The notes below the pieces were generated by a model. The model saw nothing but the letters and a program-made list of their open reading frames with translations. It was not told the DNA's origin and searched no databases. Positions 1 through 8,711 of a stretch of 40,048 bases of DNA are shown in pieces. Location: NCBI GenBank assembly GCA_903838055.1, contig CAILWV010000007.1, positions 1-40,048 on the forward strand, written 5' to 3'. Each line of letters opens with the position of its first letter. Positions within the stretch are counted from its first letter, which is position 1. The translations under genes were made by a program, and so were the position numbers. The stretch comes from an uncultured Bacteroidota bacterium (GTDB lineage: Bacteria; Bacteroidota; Bacteroidia; Flavobacteriales; Flavobacteriaceae).

Positions 1-21
1 AAAATTATCATAATATATTTT

Positions 22-1428
22 TTATTTCATAGATGTTGGACATACAAAATTTGTTGTTTTAATTCCAGTTTTTTTGATGGCAGCAAAGCCTCCATTTACA
101 TTAATTACATTATTGTATCCTCTTGCTTTAAGTATGGATGCGGCAATCATAGAGCGGTATCCACCAGCACAAAAAAGATAAAATTCTTTTTCTTTTGGAA
201 ATTCTGATAAATGATCATTTAAAAAATCTAATGGAGTAGAAGGTGCTTCATTAAGATGTTCGGCAGTAAATTCTCCTGGTTTTCTAACATCAAAAACAGC
301 TATATTCTCTTTTATTTTTTCTTCAAAAGTTTCAGCTGAAATACAATTTACAGTTTCTAATTCGAATCCTGCATTTTTCCATGTTTCCAATCCGCCATCC
401 AAATATCCTATGGTAGCATCATAACCTACACGTGCTAATCTTTTAATTGTTTCCGCTTCTTTTCCAAGAGGAGTTACTAATAGAATAGGCTGCTTAATAT
501 CTAAAATTAAAGCACCTACCCATGGAGCAAAAGCACCATTAATTCCAATAAAAATGGAGTTAGGAATATGTCCTGAAGCAAATTCATTTTCATTTCGAAC
601 ATCTAATATTAATGCACTAGTTTCATTTGCTAAAAGTTCAAAATCTTTTGCGTTTAATGCTTTTGCATTGCTAATAATATCTTCTACATTGCCGTATCCT
701 TCTTTGTTTAATTTCACATTCAAAGGGAAATATGCAGGAGGAGGTAATAATCCGTCAGTTACTTCTGCAATAAATTCTTCACGAGTCATATTGGCACGAA
801 GTGCATAATTAGTGGCTTTTTGATCGCCAATACTCCCAACAGTTTCTTTGCTTAAATTTTTTCCACAAGCACTGCCTGCGCCATGAGCTGGGAAGATAAT
901 CACATCATCTGCCAATGGCATTATTTTACTTCGAATACTGTCAAATAACAATCCTGCTAATTGTTCTTGAGTCATATGTGCTGCTTTTTGGGCTAAATCA
1001 GGTCTTCCAACGTCCCCTAAAAATACAGTGTCTCCACTAAACAATGCATAATCTTTTCCGTCTTTATCTTTCAATAAATAACAAGCACTTTCCATAGTAT
1101 GACCAGGAGTGTGCAAACAGGTAATAGTAATTTCGCCTACTTGAAAAACTTGGCCGTCAGTAGCTACTATAGCATCGTAACTCGTATTAGCATTAGGACC
1201 AAAAACTATTGGTGCCTTTGTTTTTTCAGATAAAGTAACGTGTCCGCTTACAAAATCGGCATGAAAATGAGTTTCAAAAATATATTTTATCGAAGCATTA
1301 TCATCAATAGCTCTATCTATATAAGGTTGCACTTCACGCAATGGATCTATAATTGCAACTTCTCCATTGCTCTCAATATAATAAGCACCTTGTGCTAAAC
1401 AGCCAGTATAAATTTGTTCAATTTTCAT
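22..1428 (-). CDS. CstB-like persulfide dioxygenase / rhodanese fusion
   Basis: 468 aa. The N-terminal half is a metallo-beta-lactamase fold of the persulfide dioxygenase/glyoxalase II type: THFHADFVSGH holds H54, H56 and D58, and H110, D133 and H182 are the other likely ligands. Two rhodanese-like domains follow. The first (about 272-357) has LLVTPLG where the catalytic Cys loop should be, so it is degenerate. The second (about 373-460) keeps CAGGYRS with C420. This order (dioxygenase, inactive rhodanese, active rhodanese) is that of Staphylococcus aureus CstB, which oxidises low-molecular-weight persulfides to thiosulfate. No signal peptide is visible, so it is likely cytosolic. It lies downstream of a TauE/SafE gene on the same strand, as in cst-type sulfide detoxification clusters. 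The family call is secure; exact substrate and CstB equivalence are inferred. Confidence 0.85.
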   Translation of the reverse strand: MKIEQIYTGCLAQGAYYIESNGEVAIIDPLREVQPYIDRAIDDNASIKYIFETHFHADFVSGHVTLSEKTKAPIVFGPNANTSYDAIVATDGQVFQVGEITITCLHTPGHTMESACYLLKDKDGKDYALFSGDTVFLGDVGRPDLAQKAAHMTQEQLAGLLFDSIRSKIMPLADDVIIFPAHGAGSACGKNLSKETVGSIGDQKATNYALRANMTREEFIAEVTDGLLPPPAYFPLNVKLNKEGYGNVEDIISNAKALNAKDFELLANETSALILDVRNENEFASGHIPNSIFIGINGAFAPWVGALILDIKQPILLVTPLGKEAETIKRLARVGYDATIGYLDGGLETWKNAGFELETVNCISAETFEEKIKENIAVFDVRKPGEFTAEHLNEAPSTPLDFLNDHLSEFPKEKEFYLFCAGGYRSMIAASILKARGYNNVINVNGGFAAIKKTGIKTTNFVCPTSMK

Positions 1429-1447
1429 ATTTAACGAAATTAAAATG

Positions 1448-1491
1448 TAAAAGTAATTGTGTTTCTAGTTTTAATAGGTAACAGTTGTTAC
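1448..1491 (-). promoter_or_regulatory. cstB-like gene promoter with Crp/Fnr-like palindrome
   Basis: A perfect 6-2-6 palindrome GTAACA-GT-TGTTAC lies at 1478-1491. It is 22 bp upstream of TACTTTTA (minus strand, 1448-1455), one base off the Bacteroidota -7 consensus TAnnTTTG. No good -33 TTG is present; the palindrome takes its place, as in activator-dependent class II promoters. The tauE gene has the same arrangement. The Crp/Fnr assignment is inferred from motif shape. Confidence 0.5.
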
Positions 1492-1558
1492 AAAGTTATG
1501 AAATAATAAAAGGAACTTTTAAAAGGAATTTCCTAAAATAAACATAGACTTTTTTGTT

Positions 1559-2371
1559 TTATTGGAATAGTAATTCTTTGAAAATAATATATATTCCCAT
1601 CGATAATACAAACCATCCGAATCCGGTTTTTAGCTTTTCTCCTTCAATTTTTTTAGAAAGAAAACTTCCAATTAGTACTCCAATAATAGAGCATATTGTG
1701 AAGGTTATTAGTACGTTCCAATTTAGATTTTGTTCTGGTCTTAAATCTCCAAGAAAGCCAATTAAAGATTGTGAAGCCACAATAAAAAGAGATGTTCCTA
1801 CAGCCATTTTCATTGGTGTTTTAGCAAGAAAAAGTAGTGCGGGAATTATTAAAAAACCACCGCCAGCACCTACAAATCCTGCAATTAAACCAATAAATAA
1901 TCCTTGAATAAAGATATTAATATAATTTAGTTTTTCTATATTTTCTTCCTTTTCAACAGCTAAAGGTTTTATCATTCTTATCGACGCAAAAATCATAACT
2001 ATTGCAAAAACAATCATGATGAAAACTGGTTTGTGTAATGTGAAATGCGAAGTAGTAAATAGTATTTCAGGAATTCTAGGAACAATAATCTTTCGGGTTA
2101 TAAACACCGATAATATAGTTGGAATTCCAAATAAAACTACTTTTCTAAAATCAACTAATTTTTGTTTTGCTTTTTGAATTCCTCCAAATAAAGCTGTTGT
2201 TCCTACAATAAAAAGAGAATAGGCGGTAGCCAATATTGGTTCTATCCCCATTATATAAACTAATATAGGAACTGATAAAATCGATCCACCACTACCAACT
2301 AAACCTAATGTAATTCCTACAATTACTGCTAATAGGTATCCAAAAACAGAATTTAATTCCAAAGGGTTCAT
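1559..2371 (-). CDS. TauE/SafE family sulfite/anion exporter
   Basis: 270 aa, very hydrophobic, with about 8 membrane segments in two homologous halves. Each half opens with a glycine-rich motif typical of the TauE/SafE family (GLVGSGGSIL at 23-32 and GFVGAGGGFLIIP at 165-177). Family members export sulfite, sulfoacetate or related anions. Next to a persulfide dioxygenase, export of sulfite or thiosulfate made during sulfide/persulfide oxidation is the natural role. The gene is 130 bp upstream of the CstB-like gene on the same strand, and that gap carries its own promoter, so the two look co-regulated rather than strictly co-transcribed. The membrane family is certain; the transported anion is inferred. 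Confidence 0.85.
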   Translation of the reverse strand: MNPLELNSVFGYLLAVIVGITLGLVGSGGSILSVPILVYIMGIEPILATAYSLFIVGTTALFGGIQKAKQKLVDFRKVVLFGIPTILSVFITRKIIVPRIPEILFTTSHFTLHKPVFIMIVFAIVMIFASIRMIKPLAVEKEENIEKLNYINIFIQGLFIGLIAGFVGAGGGFLIIPALLFLAKTPMKMAVGTSLFIVASQSLIGFLGDLRPEQNLNWNVLITFTICSIIGVLIGSFLSKKIEGEKLKTGFGWFVLSMGIYIIFKELLFQ

Positions 2372-2399
2372 ATAGGTTTTTAAAATAAATTTAATCTAG

Positions 2400-2442
2400 T
2401 AAAAGTACAATTAATTCTATTGCTCTTTGTTACAAATGTTAC
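2400..2442 (-). promoter_or_regulatory. tauE promoter with Crp/Fnr-like site
   Basis: The -7 octamer TACTTTTA (minus strand, 2400-2407) is identical to that of the CstB-like gene. The palindrome at 2429-2442 reads GTTACA-AA-TGTTAC on the plus strand, one mismatch from GTAACA-N2-TGTTAC. It sits 21 bp upstream of the -7 element, placing its centre about 41 bp from the presumed transcription start. Regulator identity is inferred. Confidence 0.5.
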
Positions 2443-2466
2443 TTTCGTATTCCCAAAGTAATTTAA

Positions 2467-2928
2467 TTACTTTGGTTTTTTGATAAGACTCTCATACATT
2501 TCAATCCATTGCTCTACGGAGACTTTAGCGATTAATTCTCCAATTAATTCATACGGAATCGCATCTAATTTTTTAAATCTAATACAACCTTTTCCCATAT
2601 CTAGTTTGTATTTGCTATGTTTTGGATATTCAGATACAAACCAATCGTTTATATCTTTATTTCCATAAATTAGCATATGGTAGATGTTTATAGAGTTTTT
2701 TTGGGAAGCGATATTAAAAAAAGGTAACGGTAATTTAGGTGTGCAATGGTACCCATCAGGATAAATCTCATGAGGAACAACATATCCCAGCATTCCATAC
2801 GAAATTACTTCTTTAAATCCTTTTGGTAAATTTTGTAATACTACTTCACGTAGTTTTTGTATTACAATTTTTCTTTCTTCGGGAAGTTCCTCTATATATT
2901 GTTCAGGCGTGCTAGCTTTGGATTGCAT
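2467..2928 (-). CDS. DUF1801 domain protein
   Basis: 153 aa. It shows the pattern of the DUF1801 (YdhG-like) family: an N-terminal YIEELPEER helix, GFKEVISYGMLGYVVP in the middle, then PLPFFNIASQKNSINIYHM and a C-terminal GKGCIRFKKLDAIP segment. Members are small soluble proteins of unknown function with a frataxin-like fold, so no pathway can be assigned. There is no signal peptide. It is divergent from the M28 peptidase gene. A TACTTTTG -7 element at 2966-2973 precedes the start by 37 nt. Confidence 0.8.
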   Translation of the reverse strand: MQSKASTPEQYIEELPEERKIVIQKLREVVLQNLPKGFKEVISYGMLGYVVPHEIYPDGYHCTPKLPLPFFNIASQKNSINIYHMLIYGNKDINDWFVSEYPKHSKYKLDMGKGCIRFKKLDAIPYELIGELIAKVSVEQWIEMYESLIKKPK

Positions 2929-2965
2929 TTTATTAAAATTAAATTTGAAAACTAAAGTTAATAAA

Positions 2966-2973
2966 CAAAAGTA
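2966..2973 (-). promoter_or_regulatory. -7 element of the DUF1801 gene
   Basis: The minus strand reads TACTTTTG, a match to TAnnTTTG. No clear TTG was found at the -33 position. Confidence 0.35.
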
Positions 2974-3030
2974 GTGATATTTTTTTTTAATAGATTTACA
3001 AATTATTATTCTTTACGAATCAATTTACTT

Positions 3031-4062
3031 ATGAAAAAAATTAAATCCTTTGGGTTAATATCCCTTTTATTTACTTCCTTTTTGGTAGCACAAACTAAAA
3101 CGGAAACACAAATTAGTTCAAATAACGAAGTTAGTTATATTAATACTATCACGGCATCTGAATTGAAAGCCCATTTGAGTATTGTTGCTTCCGATTCTAT
3201 GGAAGGTAGAGATACTGGAAGCGAAGGACAAAAAAAGGCAGGTAGATATTTAGTGGAACAATATAAAAAAGAAGGTATTCCTTTTCCTAAAGGTGCTGAT
3301 AGTTATTATCAAAAGGTTCCTGCAGCTTTTATGAACCGAGATTCAGGAGAGAATCTTCCCGATTCAGCCAACATTTGGGCCTTTATTGAAGGCTCGGAAA
3401 AGCCAAATGAAATTGTTGTTGTTTCGGCACATTATGATCATGTGGGAATAAAAAATGGCGAAGTTTATAATGGTGCCGATGATGATGGTTCAGGTACAGT
3501 TTCATTATTAGAAATTGCACAAGCATTTCAAAAAGCTAAAAAAGAAGGACACGGACCAAAGCGTTCGATTTTAATTTTGCACATGACAGGTGAGGAGCAT
3601 GGACTATATGGGTCTAGTTATTATTCAGAAAATCCCTTGTTTCCAATTGCAAATACCGTTGCTGATGTAAATATTGATATGATAGGAAGAAGAGATGACT
3701 TTCATAAAAAGAGCAATAATTATGTCTATTTAATAGGATCGGATTATTTATCTACCGATTTATATAAAATTTGTGAATCGGTTAATTCTAAATATATACA
3801 TCTTAATTTAGATTATAAATTTAACGATCGAAAAGATCCAAATCGTTTTTATTACCGTTCGGATCATTATAATTTTGCAAAGCACGGAATTCCAGTCGTA
3901 TTTTTATTTAACGGTGTACATGATGATTACCACCAAGCTAGTGATGAAGTGGATAAAATTGAGTTTGATGCTTTAACAAAAAGAGCTCAATTAGGTTTTT
4001 CTATCGCTTGGGAATTGGCAAATCGCGATGCAAGAATTGTAGTAGACAAAGACGGAAATTAA
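3031..4062 (+). CDS. Secreted M28-family zinc aminopeptidase
   Basis: 343 aa from the ATG at 3031. An upstream in-frame ATG at 2974 would prefix a Phe/Asn-rich tail before the signal peptide, so 3031 is preferred: MKKIKSFGLISLLFTSFLVA is a clean signal peptide with cleavage near AQ. The M28 zinc site is complete: H134 in SAHYDHVG, D150 in YNGADDDGSG, E188/E189 in TGEEHG, D216 in NIDMIGR and H279 in SDHYNF. The enzyme would remove N-terminal residues from peptides in the periplasm or outside the cell. There is no C-terminal sorting domain. It stands alone, convergent with the next gene across a strong hairpin. Specificity cannot be read from sequence. Confidence 0.88.
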   Translation: MKKIKSFGLISLLFTSFLVAQTKTETQISSNNEVSYINTITASELKAHLSIVASDSMEGRDTGSEGQKKAGRYLVEQYKKEGIPFPKGADSYYQKVPAAFMNRDSGENLPDSANIWAFIEGSEKPNEIVVVSAHYDHVGIKNGEVYNGADDDGSGTVSLLEIAQAFQKAKKEGHGPKRSILILHMTGEEHGLYGSSYYSENPLFPIANTVADVNIDMIGRRDDFHKKSNNYVYLIGSDYLSTDLYKICESVNSKYIHLNLDYKFNDRKDPNRFYYRSDHYNFAKHGIPVVFLFNGVHDDYHQASDEVDKIEFDALTKRAQLGFSIAWELANRDARIVVDKDGN

Positions 4063-4083
4063 TTTGATGTATCTTCAAATAAT

Positions 4084-4144
4084 AAACCGAAAATTCGCAA
4101 ATTAATTCACTCAGAAGGTGTTTTAATTTGCGAATTTTCAGTTT
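4084..4144. terminator. Bidirectional hairpin terminator
   Basis: Perfect 16-bp arms at 4089-4104 and 4124-4139, extended by a mismatch and four more pairs, with A-rich and T-rich flanks. It separates the convergent M28 and coiled-coil genes. Confidence 0.8.
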
Positions 4145-4154
4145 GAATTTTTAT

Positions 4155-5060
4155 TTATGCCTTTTGAGTTTTTACCTTAACCTTAGATTTTTCTAGCTCT
4201 TTTCTAGCTTTTTCCAATTCTTCTTTGGCCTTAATCATTTCTTCCTTGGCTTTTATCATTTCTTCTTTGGTAGTATCCATTTCTGATTTTGAATTGTCTT
4301 TGGAATTTGGAATTAATTTGTCCATTTCTTTTTTGAAATTATCAAGTCCCTCCTGATTTCTAAAGTCAAATTCAGTAGATTTTCCATCTTCATTAGAAAA
4401 GTCAAATAGCTCTATTTTGTTTTCACCCTTAATTTTGTCTAATTCTTCAGTAGAGTAATCATCGCCACCTTCAATTATTTTTCCATCCTCAATAATCAAT
4501 GCTTTTTTTCCGTCTTTTTGAATTTGAATTCTTGATTTTGATTTTCCAAAACTTTCTCCGTCTTTAGGAAAACTAAAACTAAACGAATGCGAATTGTCGT
4601 TATCATTTCCTAACCTAAATTGTTTAATAATATCTTGAGGATTTGAAAAACTATCCATGAAATCAGTGCTTACAATTCCGTTTAAATTATTTGATTCTCC
4701 AAAACCAATTTCGTCACCATTTTTATAAAAATTAATTGTTCCAATTGGCTTTTGGTTGTCGTATTCCAAATTTCCTTTATTTCCTTTTCTATCCGAATAT
4801 TCAACACGGATTCCTGTAATTTCTTCTTTGCTGTTTCGTTTAATATTAGAATATTTAATGGTTATTCCTTTTTCAGCTAATGCTTTACAATCGTCTTTCA
4901 TTTCCTGTTCTGGCGTGTTTTTCTTCCAAGTCATTACAATATCATCTTTATGAATATTGTTGTCTGTTAATTCAAATTTATCGCTTTGCGCAAATGAAAA
5001 AAGAGGCAGAAAAAATGCCATTAGAAATGAATACTTCCAAGATTTTTTATTTGGTAACAT
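4155..5060 (-). CDS. Secreted coiled-coil protein of unknown function
   Basis: 301 aa, not recognised. Residues 1-25 form a signal peptide ending FSFAQ. The middle is charged and polar, with beta-like repeats of short K/D/G segments (about 70-240). The last 40 residues are a heptad-like E/K helix in which KEEMIKA is repeated and degenerates into KEELEKA and RKELEKS, which suggests a coiled coil about 35-40 residues long. The protein would be periplasmic or surface exposed. The start fits the signal peptide. The gene is monocistronic, with a terminator downstream. The function is unknown. Confidence 0.65.
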   Translation of the reverse strand: MLPNKKSWKYSFLMAFFLPLFSFAQSDKFELTDNNIHKDDIVMTWKKNTPEQEMKDDCKALAEKGITIKYSNIKRNSKEEITGIRVEYSDRKGNKGNLEYDNQKPIGTINFYKNGDEIGFGESNNLNGIVSTDFMDSFSNPQDIIKQFRLGNDNDNSHSFSFSFPKDGESFGKSKSRIQIQKDGKKALIIEDGKIIEGGDDYSTEELDKIKGENKIELFDFSNEDGKSTEFDFRNQEGLDNFKKEMDKLIPNSKDNSKSEMDTTKEEMIKAKEEMIKAKEELEKARKELEKSKVKVKTQKA

Positions 5061-5190
5061 AAAAATAAAATTTAGTTTTTTATACTTTTTTAAACTCCAA
5101 ACAAAATTAAGAAGAGATTTTTTTCAGGAAAATAGTTTTTACAAATTTTTAACTTAATTAACTTTTTTTAAGATAACAATTAATGTTGAG

Positions 5191-5607
5191 CTATTTGTTG
5201 TATTCATTTGTCATCTCTAGTGGAAAATACCCTTTTATTTTGTTTTTATTTAAGTTTACTAGTACTACCAAGTAATGATTATTCTTTTCAGTCGTAAGTA
5301 GTATATGTTCAAAATTTTCTTCAAAATTTCGATATACCTTATATACTAAATCTTTTTCATTAATTTTTTTAGATACAATTTTTGCTTTTTTTAATTCGTT
5401 TACAAATGGCCATATGTTAAACATACTTTTATCAATAGTTGAACTTTCTATCATTTTTTCAGTCAGTGTTGAATAAAATTTTTCTTTCGAAAGTAATTTT
5501 GGAGCTTTTTTATTTTTCAGTTTTATATAAAGAACAACCAAAAAAATAATTAATACGGTTACATATAAGGAAAGGAAATGTAAATGAATAAGTTTATCTA
5601 TTGTCAT
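5191..5607 (-). CDS. Small single-pass membrane protein, unknown
   Basis: 138 aa. One transmembrane helix (about residues 10-29, LSLYVTVLIIFLVVLYIKL) is followed by a Lys-rich stop-transfer stretch and a soluble domain of about 100 residues with mixed charged and hydrophobic sequence (KMIESSTIDKSMFNIWPF). Not recognised. It is downstream of cphA on the same strand, but a hairpin terminator lies in the 104-bp gap, so it is probably an independent unit rather than part of cyanophycin metabolism. Confidence 0.55.
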   Translation of the reverse strand: MTIDKLIHLHFLSLYVTVLIIFLVVLYIKLKNKKAPKLLSKEKFYSTLTEKMIESSTIDKSMFNIWPFVNELKKAKIVSKKINEKDLVYKVYRNFEENFEHILLTTEKNNHYLVVLVNLNKNKIKGYFPLEMTNEYNK

Positions 5608-5636
5608 GATTTTTTGTTTTGTAATGCAATTTAATA

Positions 5637-5683
5637 AAATAAACCAACACCTAACATGATATAAATTAGGTATTGGTTTATTT
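5637..5683 (-). terminator. cphA terminator
   Basis: 18-bp arms at 5637-5654 and 5666-5683 with one G-U position, an 11-nt loop, and a T-rich tail on the minus strand. It lies just after the cphA stop. Confidence 0.75.
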
Positions 5684-5711
5684 AATTTACTTAAGAGTAA
5701 TAATTTAGATT

Positions 5712-8336
5712 CTATCCATTTTCGGCTTCATTTTCTTTATCTAAATATTCTTGCACAATATTTATGGCGTTAGTAACTACATCACTTAAAGCTGTTATGA
5801 AACTACCATCCTCTGCATTGTCAATAGCGTGTTTTATTGCTTCTACCTCTTTTGTGATAATTTCATGGGTTACATTTCTTCCAGATGCAGCTATGCCTTC
5901 AAGGATAAGACTGATGATTTCATCTTCCGTTCTTCCTCGCAAGTATTTTTCTTGTCGGATGATAATATGATCAAACATTCTTGCCGCTATGGTAGCACAT
6001 TCTTTAATATCTTCATCACGACGGTCTCCTACACCAGCTATTATTCCGATTTTTTTTGTGGCATTTATGCTGCTTAAATATTCTTCTACTCCTTTATATC
6101 CAGCTGGATTATGAGCAAAATCGATTAATACTTTGAATTTATTGAATTCAAATAAGTTCATTCTTCCTGGTGTTTGAGCTGCACTAGGAATAAATGTTTG
6201 TAATGAAAGACTAATATCTTCGGTTTTAAATCCTTGTAAATAAGCAGCAAGAGTTGCAGCCAAAACATTTGCAATCATGAATTTTGCTTTTCCACCCATT
6301 GTTAAAGGAACATGAGTAGCGCGTTCTACTCGAATTTTCCATTCCCCTTTTTTTATGGTAATGTAACCGTTTTCATAAACTGCTACAATTTTTCCTTCTT
6401 TAGCAAATTGTACTATTCTAGGATGATTTTCATCCATAGCAAAATAGGCAATATTGCAATTTAATTCGTTAGCAATTTTTAAACATTGGTCATCTTCTGC
6501 ATTCAAAATTGCCCAGCCGTCTTTTTTAATGCTTCTAACAACTGTTGCTTTAACTCGAGCTAAATCGTCTAATGTATGAATGTCGGATAATCCTAAATGG
6601 TCTTCTTGAATGTTAGTTATGATTCCAATATCACATCTACTAAACCCTAATCCTGAACGAAGAATTCCACCTCGAGCAGTTTCTAATACAGCAAATTCAA
6701 CTGTTGGGTCTTTCAAGATATATTCGGCAGAAACAGGCCCCGTTGTATCTCCTTTTTCCATCATATGGTTTTGTACATAAATTCCATCAGAGGTTGTAAA
6801 TCCGACTTTTAGGCCGTTATTTTTCACTATGTGAGCTATCAATCGGGTAGTGGTTGTTTTTCCGTTTGTTCCAGTAACTGCAATAATAGGAATTCTACTT
6901 GGTTTTCCCGGAGGATAAAGCATATCAATAACCGGCGCTGCAACATTTCTAGGTAACCCTTCAGATGGCGCTAGGTGCATACGAAATCCTGGTGCAGCAT
7001 TAACTTCTAGTATGCATCCACCATTTTCTTTTAAAGGTTGTGTTAAGTTTTCGGCCATAATATCAACTCCGCAAATGTCTAGTCCGATAACACGAGAAAT
7101 ACGTTCGCAAAGGAAAATATTTTCTGGGTGCATTCTATCGGTTACATCTACCGATGTACCACCAGTACTTAAATTAGCAGTAGATTTTAAATAAACAACT
7201 TCGTCTTTTTTCGGAACAGTTTCTAATGTATAGCCTAACTTTTCTAATAAATCGGTGGTATCTCTATCAACATCAATTTGTGTAAGAACATTTTCATGCC
7301 CATAACCACGTTTTGGATCTAGATTTGTTTCGTCAATTAATTGTTGTATGGTATGTTTGCCATCTCCTTTAACATGTGCAGGTTCTCTTTTAGCAGCAGC
7401 CACTAATTTATTATCGATAATTAAAACTCTAAAGTCATAACCCGTAATGAATTTTTCGACAATTACTCGATTGCTGTATTTTTTTGCATACGCCAAACCT
7501 TCAACAGCATCTTCCCATTTTTTAACATTTATAGAAGCACCTTTTCCATGGTTACCGTCTAATGGTTTTAATACTATAGGATACCCAATTTTATTTACAA
7601 CTGCTTCTAAATCCTCTTCATCTACACAAATCCCTCCACTTGCTACTGGAATGGAAGCTGCGTCTAGCATTTTTTTAGTCTGTTCTTTATTACATGCTAT
7701 ATCTACAGCAATACTACTTGTTTTACAAGTTATAGTTGCTTGAAAACGCATTTGGTTGATTCCGTATCCCAATTGAACAAGGGAATTCGTACCAAGACGA
7801 ATCCATGGAATATCTCTTGCAACAGCTTCTTCTACAATACTTCCAGTAGAAGGCCCTAGTCGCACACGTTCGCGAATTTCTCGCATTTGTTGGATGTCAC
7901 TTTCTACATCATATTCAGTTCCTGCTATTAATGCTTCAGCAATTCTTACCGCTGATTCCGCGGCAAACATTCCAACGTTTTCTTCAGTATAACTGAATAC
8001 TACATTATATACACCAGGGGTTTTGGTTTCACGAGTTCTTCCAAAACCAGTTTCCATTCCTGCCAAAGATTGTATTTCGAGTGCAATATGCTCAATAACA
8101 TGTCCCATCCATGTTCCTTTATCAACTCTAGAAAAGAATCCTCCGCGGCAACCTTCGGAGCATCGGTGTTCTATCATTGTTGGAAATGTGGCCTCAATTC
8201 GTTCTCTAAAACCTTCGATTTTGTTGGTTGGACGTTCTTCCATATCTTCTAAATCCAAACGCATTTGGATTAGTTTTTTTCTTTGAACACTCCAGATATT
8301 TGGTCCTCGTAGGGCTTGAATTTTATCGATTTTCAT
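5712..8336 (-). CDS. cphA: Cyanophycin synthetase (CphA1 type)
   Basis: 874 aa, the usual CphA1 length. It polymerises Asp and Arg into multi-L-arginyl-poly-L-aspartate using ATP. All three domains are present. The N-terminal domain (1-160) has HIALEIQSLAG. The ATP-grasp domain (about 215-470) contains KPLDGNHGKGASI, DFRVLIID and LEVNAAPGFRMHL. The Mur-ligase-like domain (about 484-870) has the P-loop GTNGKTTTT at 489-497, LNAEDD, and DFAHNPAGYKG followed by GDRRDEDI. Nothing essential is missing, so this is not the shortened CphA2 type. It is transcribed divergently from cphB across a 375-bp spacer and ends at a hairpin. Its role would be storage of nitrogen, carbon and energy as cytosolic granules. 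Confidence 0.95.
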   Translation of the reverse strand: MKIDKIQALRGPNIWSVQRKKLIQMRLDLEDMEERPTNKIEGFRERIEATFPTMIEHRCSEGCRGGFFSRVDKGTWMGHVIEHIALEIQSLAGMETGFGRTRETKTPGVYNVVFSYTEENVGMFAAESAVRIAEALIAGTEYDVESDIQQMREIRERVRLGPSTGSIVEEAVARDIPWIRLGTNSLVQLGYGINQMRFQATITCKTSSIAVDIACNKEQTKKMLDAASIPVASGGICVDEEDLEAVVNKIGYPIVLKPLDGNHGKGASINVKKWEDAVEGLAYAKKYSNRVIVEKFITGYDFRVLIIDNKLVAAAKREPAHVKGDGKHTIQQLIDETNLDPKRGYGHENVLTQIDVDRDTTDLLEKLGYTLETVPKKDEVVYLKSTANLSTGGTSVDVTDRMHPENIFLCERISRVIGLDICGVDIMAENLTQPLKENGGCILEVNAAPGFRMHLAPSEGLPRNVAAPVIDMLYPPGKPSRIPIIAVTGTNGKTTTTRLIAHIVKNNGLKVGFTTSDGIYVQNHMMEKGDTTGPVSAEYILKDPTVEFAVLETARGGILRSGLGFSRCDIGIITNIQEDHLGLSDIHTLDDLARVKATVVRSIKKDGWAILNAEDDQCLKIANELNCNIAYFAMDENHPRIVQFAKEGKIVAVYENGYITIKKGEWKIRVERATHVPLTMGGKAKFMIANVLAATLAAYLQGFKTEDISLSLQTFIPSAAQTPGRMNLFEFNKFKVLIDFAHNPAGYKGVEEYLSSINATKKIGIIAGVGDRRDEDIKECATIAARMFDHIIIRQEKYLRGRTEDEIISLILEGIAASGRNVTHEIITKEVEAIKHAIDNAEDGSFITALSDVVTNAINIVQEYLDKENEAENG

Positions 8337-8543
8337 AGGGATTTCTTATAGAGATTATTTGTTGTGATGTATTTGTTAAAAATAAAAAAAATAATTGATA
8401 TACTTTGCTATCTTTTCAAATAATTATTTTGAATTATGTGTATTTGGGTTAGATTAATTTTGTTTATGTAAGAAAAATAGTAGGTAGTTAATATATAGTT
8501 TGTGTAGAACCCCTAAATGATTAACAATACCATTACCGCCTAG

Positions 8544-8626
8544 CCCCGATTGCTGTGAAAATCCTTTTCCTACCTGTCAGGTTTTTAAAACCTGACAGGT
8601 AGGAAAAGATTGCAATGAAAAGCGGG
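8544..8626. repeat. Palindromic intergenic element with direct-repeat shoulders
   Basis: The core is a perfect inverted repeat with 22-bp arms around one base (8564-8608), containing ACCTGTCAGG and CCTGACAGGT. On each side lies a near-identical 14-mer in direct orientation, GATTGCTGTGAAAA (8548-8561) and GATTGCAATGAAAA (8608-8621), closed by CCCG and CGGG. From memory this resembles a dispersed intergenic element of Flavobacterium genomes; that is recall, not a search. Confidence 0.75.
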
Positions 8627-8677
8627 AAAATGGTTAACAAGTAGTCGATAAGTTTCGGTACTAAAGCTAAAATTCGT

Positions 8678-8707
8678 TTGGTCAATATTTTGAATTAGTT
8701 ATTTTTG
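8678..8707 (+). promoter_or_regulatory. cphB promoter, near-leaderless
   Basis: TTG (8678-8680), a 19-bp spacer, then TATTTTTG (8700-8707), an ideal Bacteroidota promoter. Only 4 nt separate it from the ATG at 8712, so the transcript probably starts at or within a few bases of the start codon. Confidence 0.65.
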
Positions 8708-8711
8708 TGTT

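Larger units (their letters stand above)
8337..8711. other. cphA-cphB divergent intergenic region
   Basis: 375 bp without a convincing ORF. It holds the long palindromic element described separately and the cphB promoter at its right end. The part next to cphA (8337-8500) is AT-rich, with no clear TAnnTTTG match; TATTTTTA on the minus strand near 8385 is the best, weak candidate for a cphA -7 element. Confidence 0.5.
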
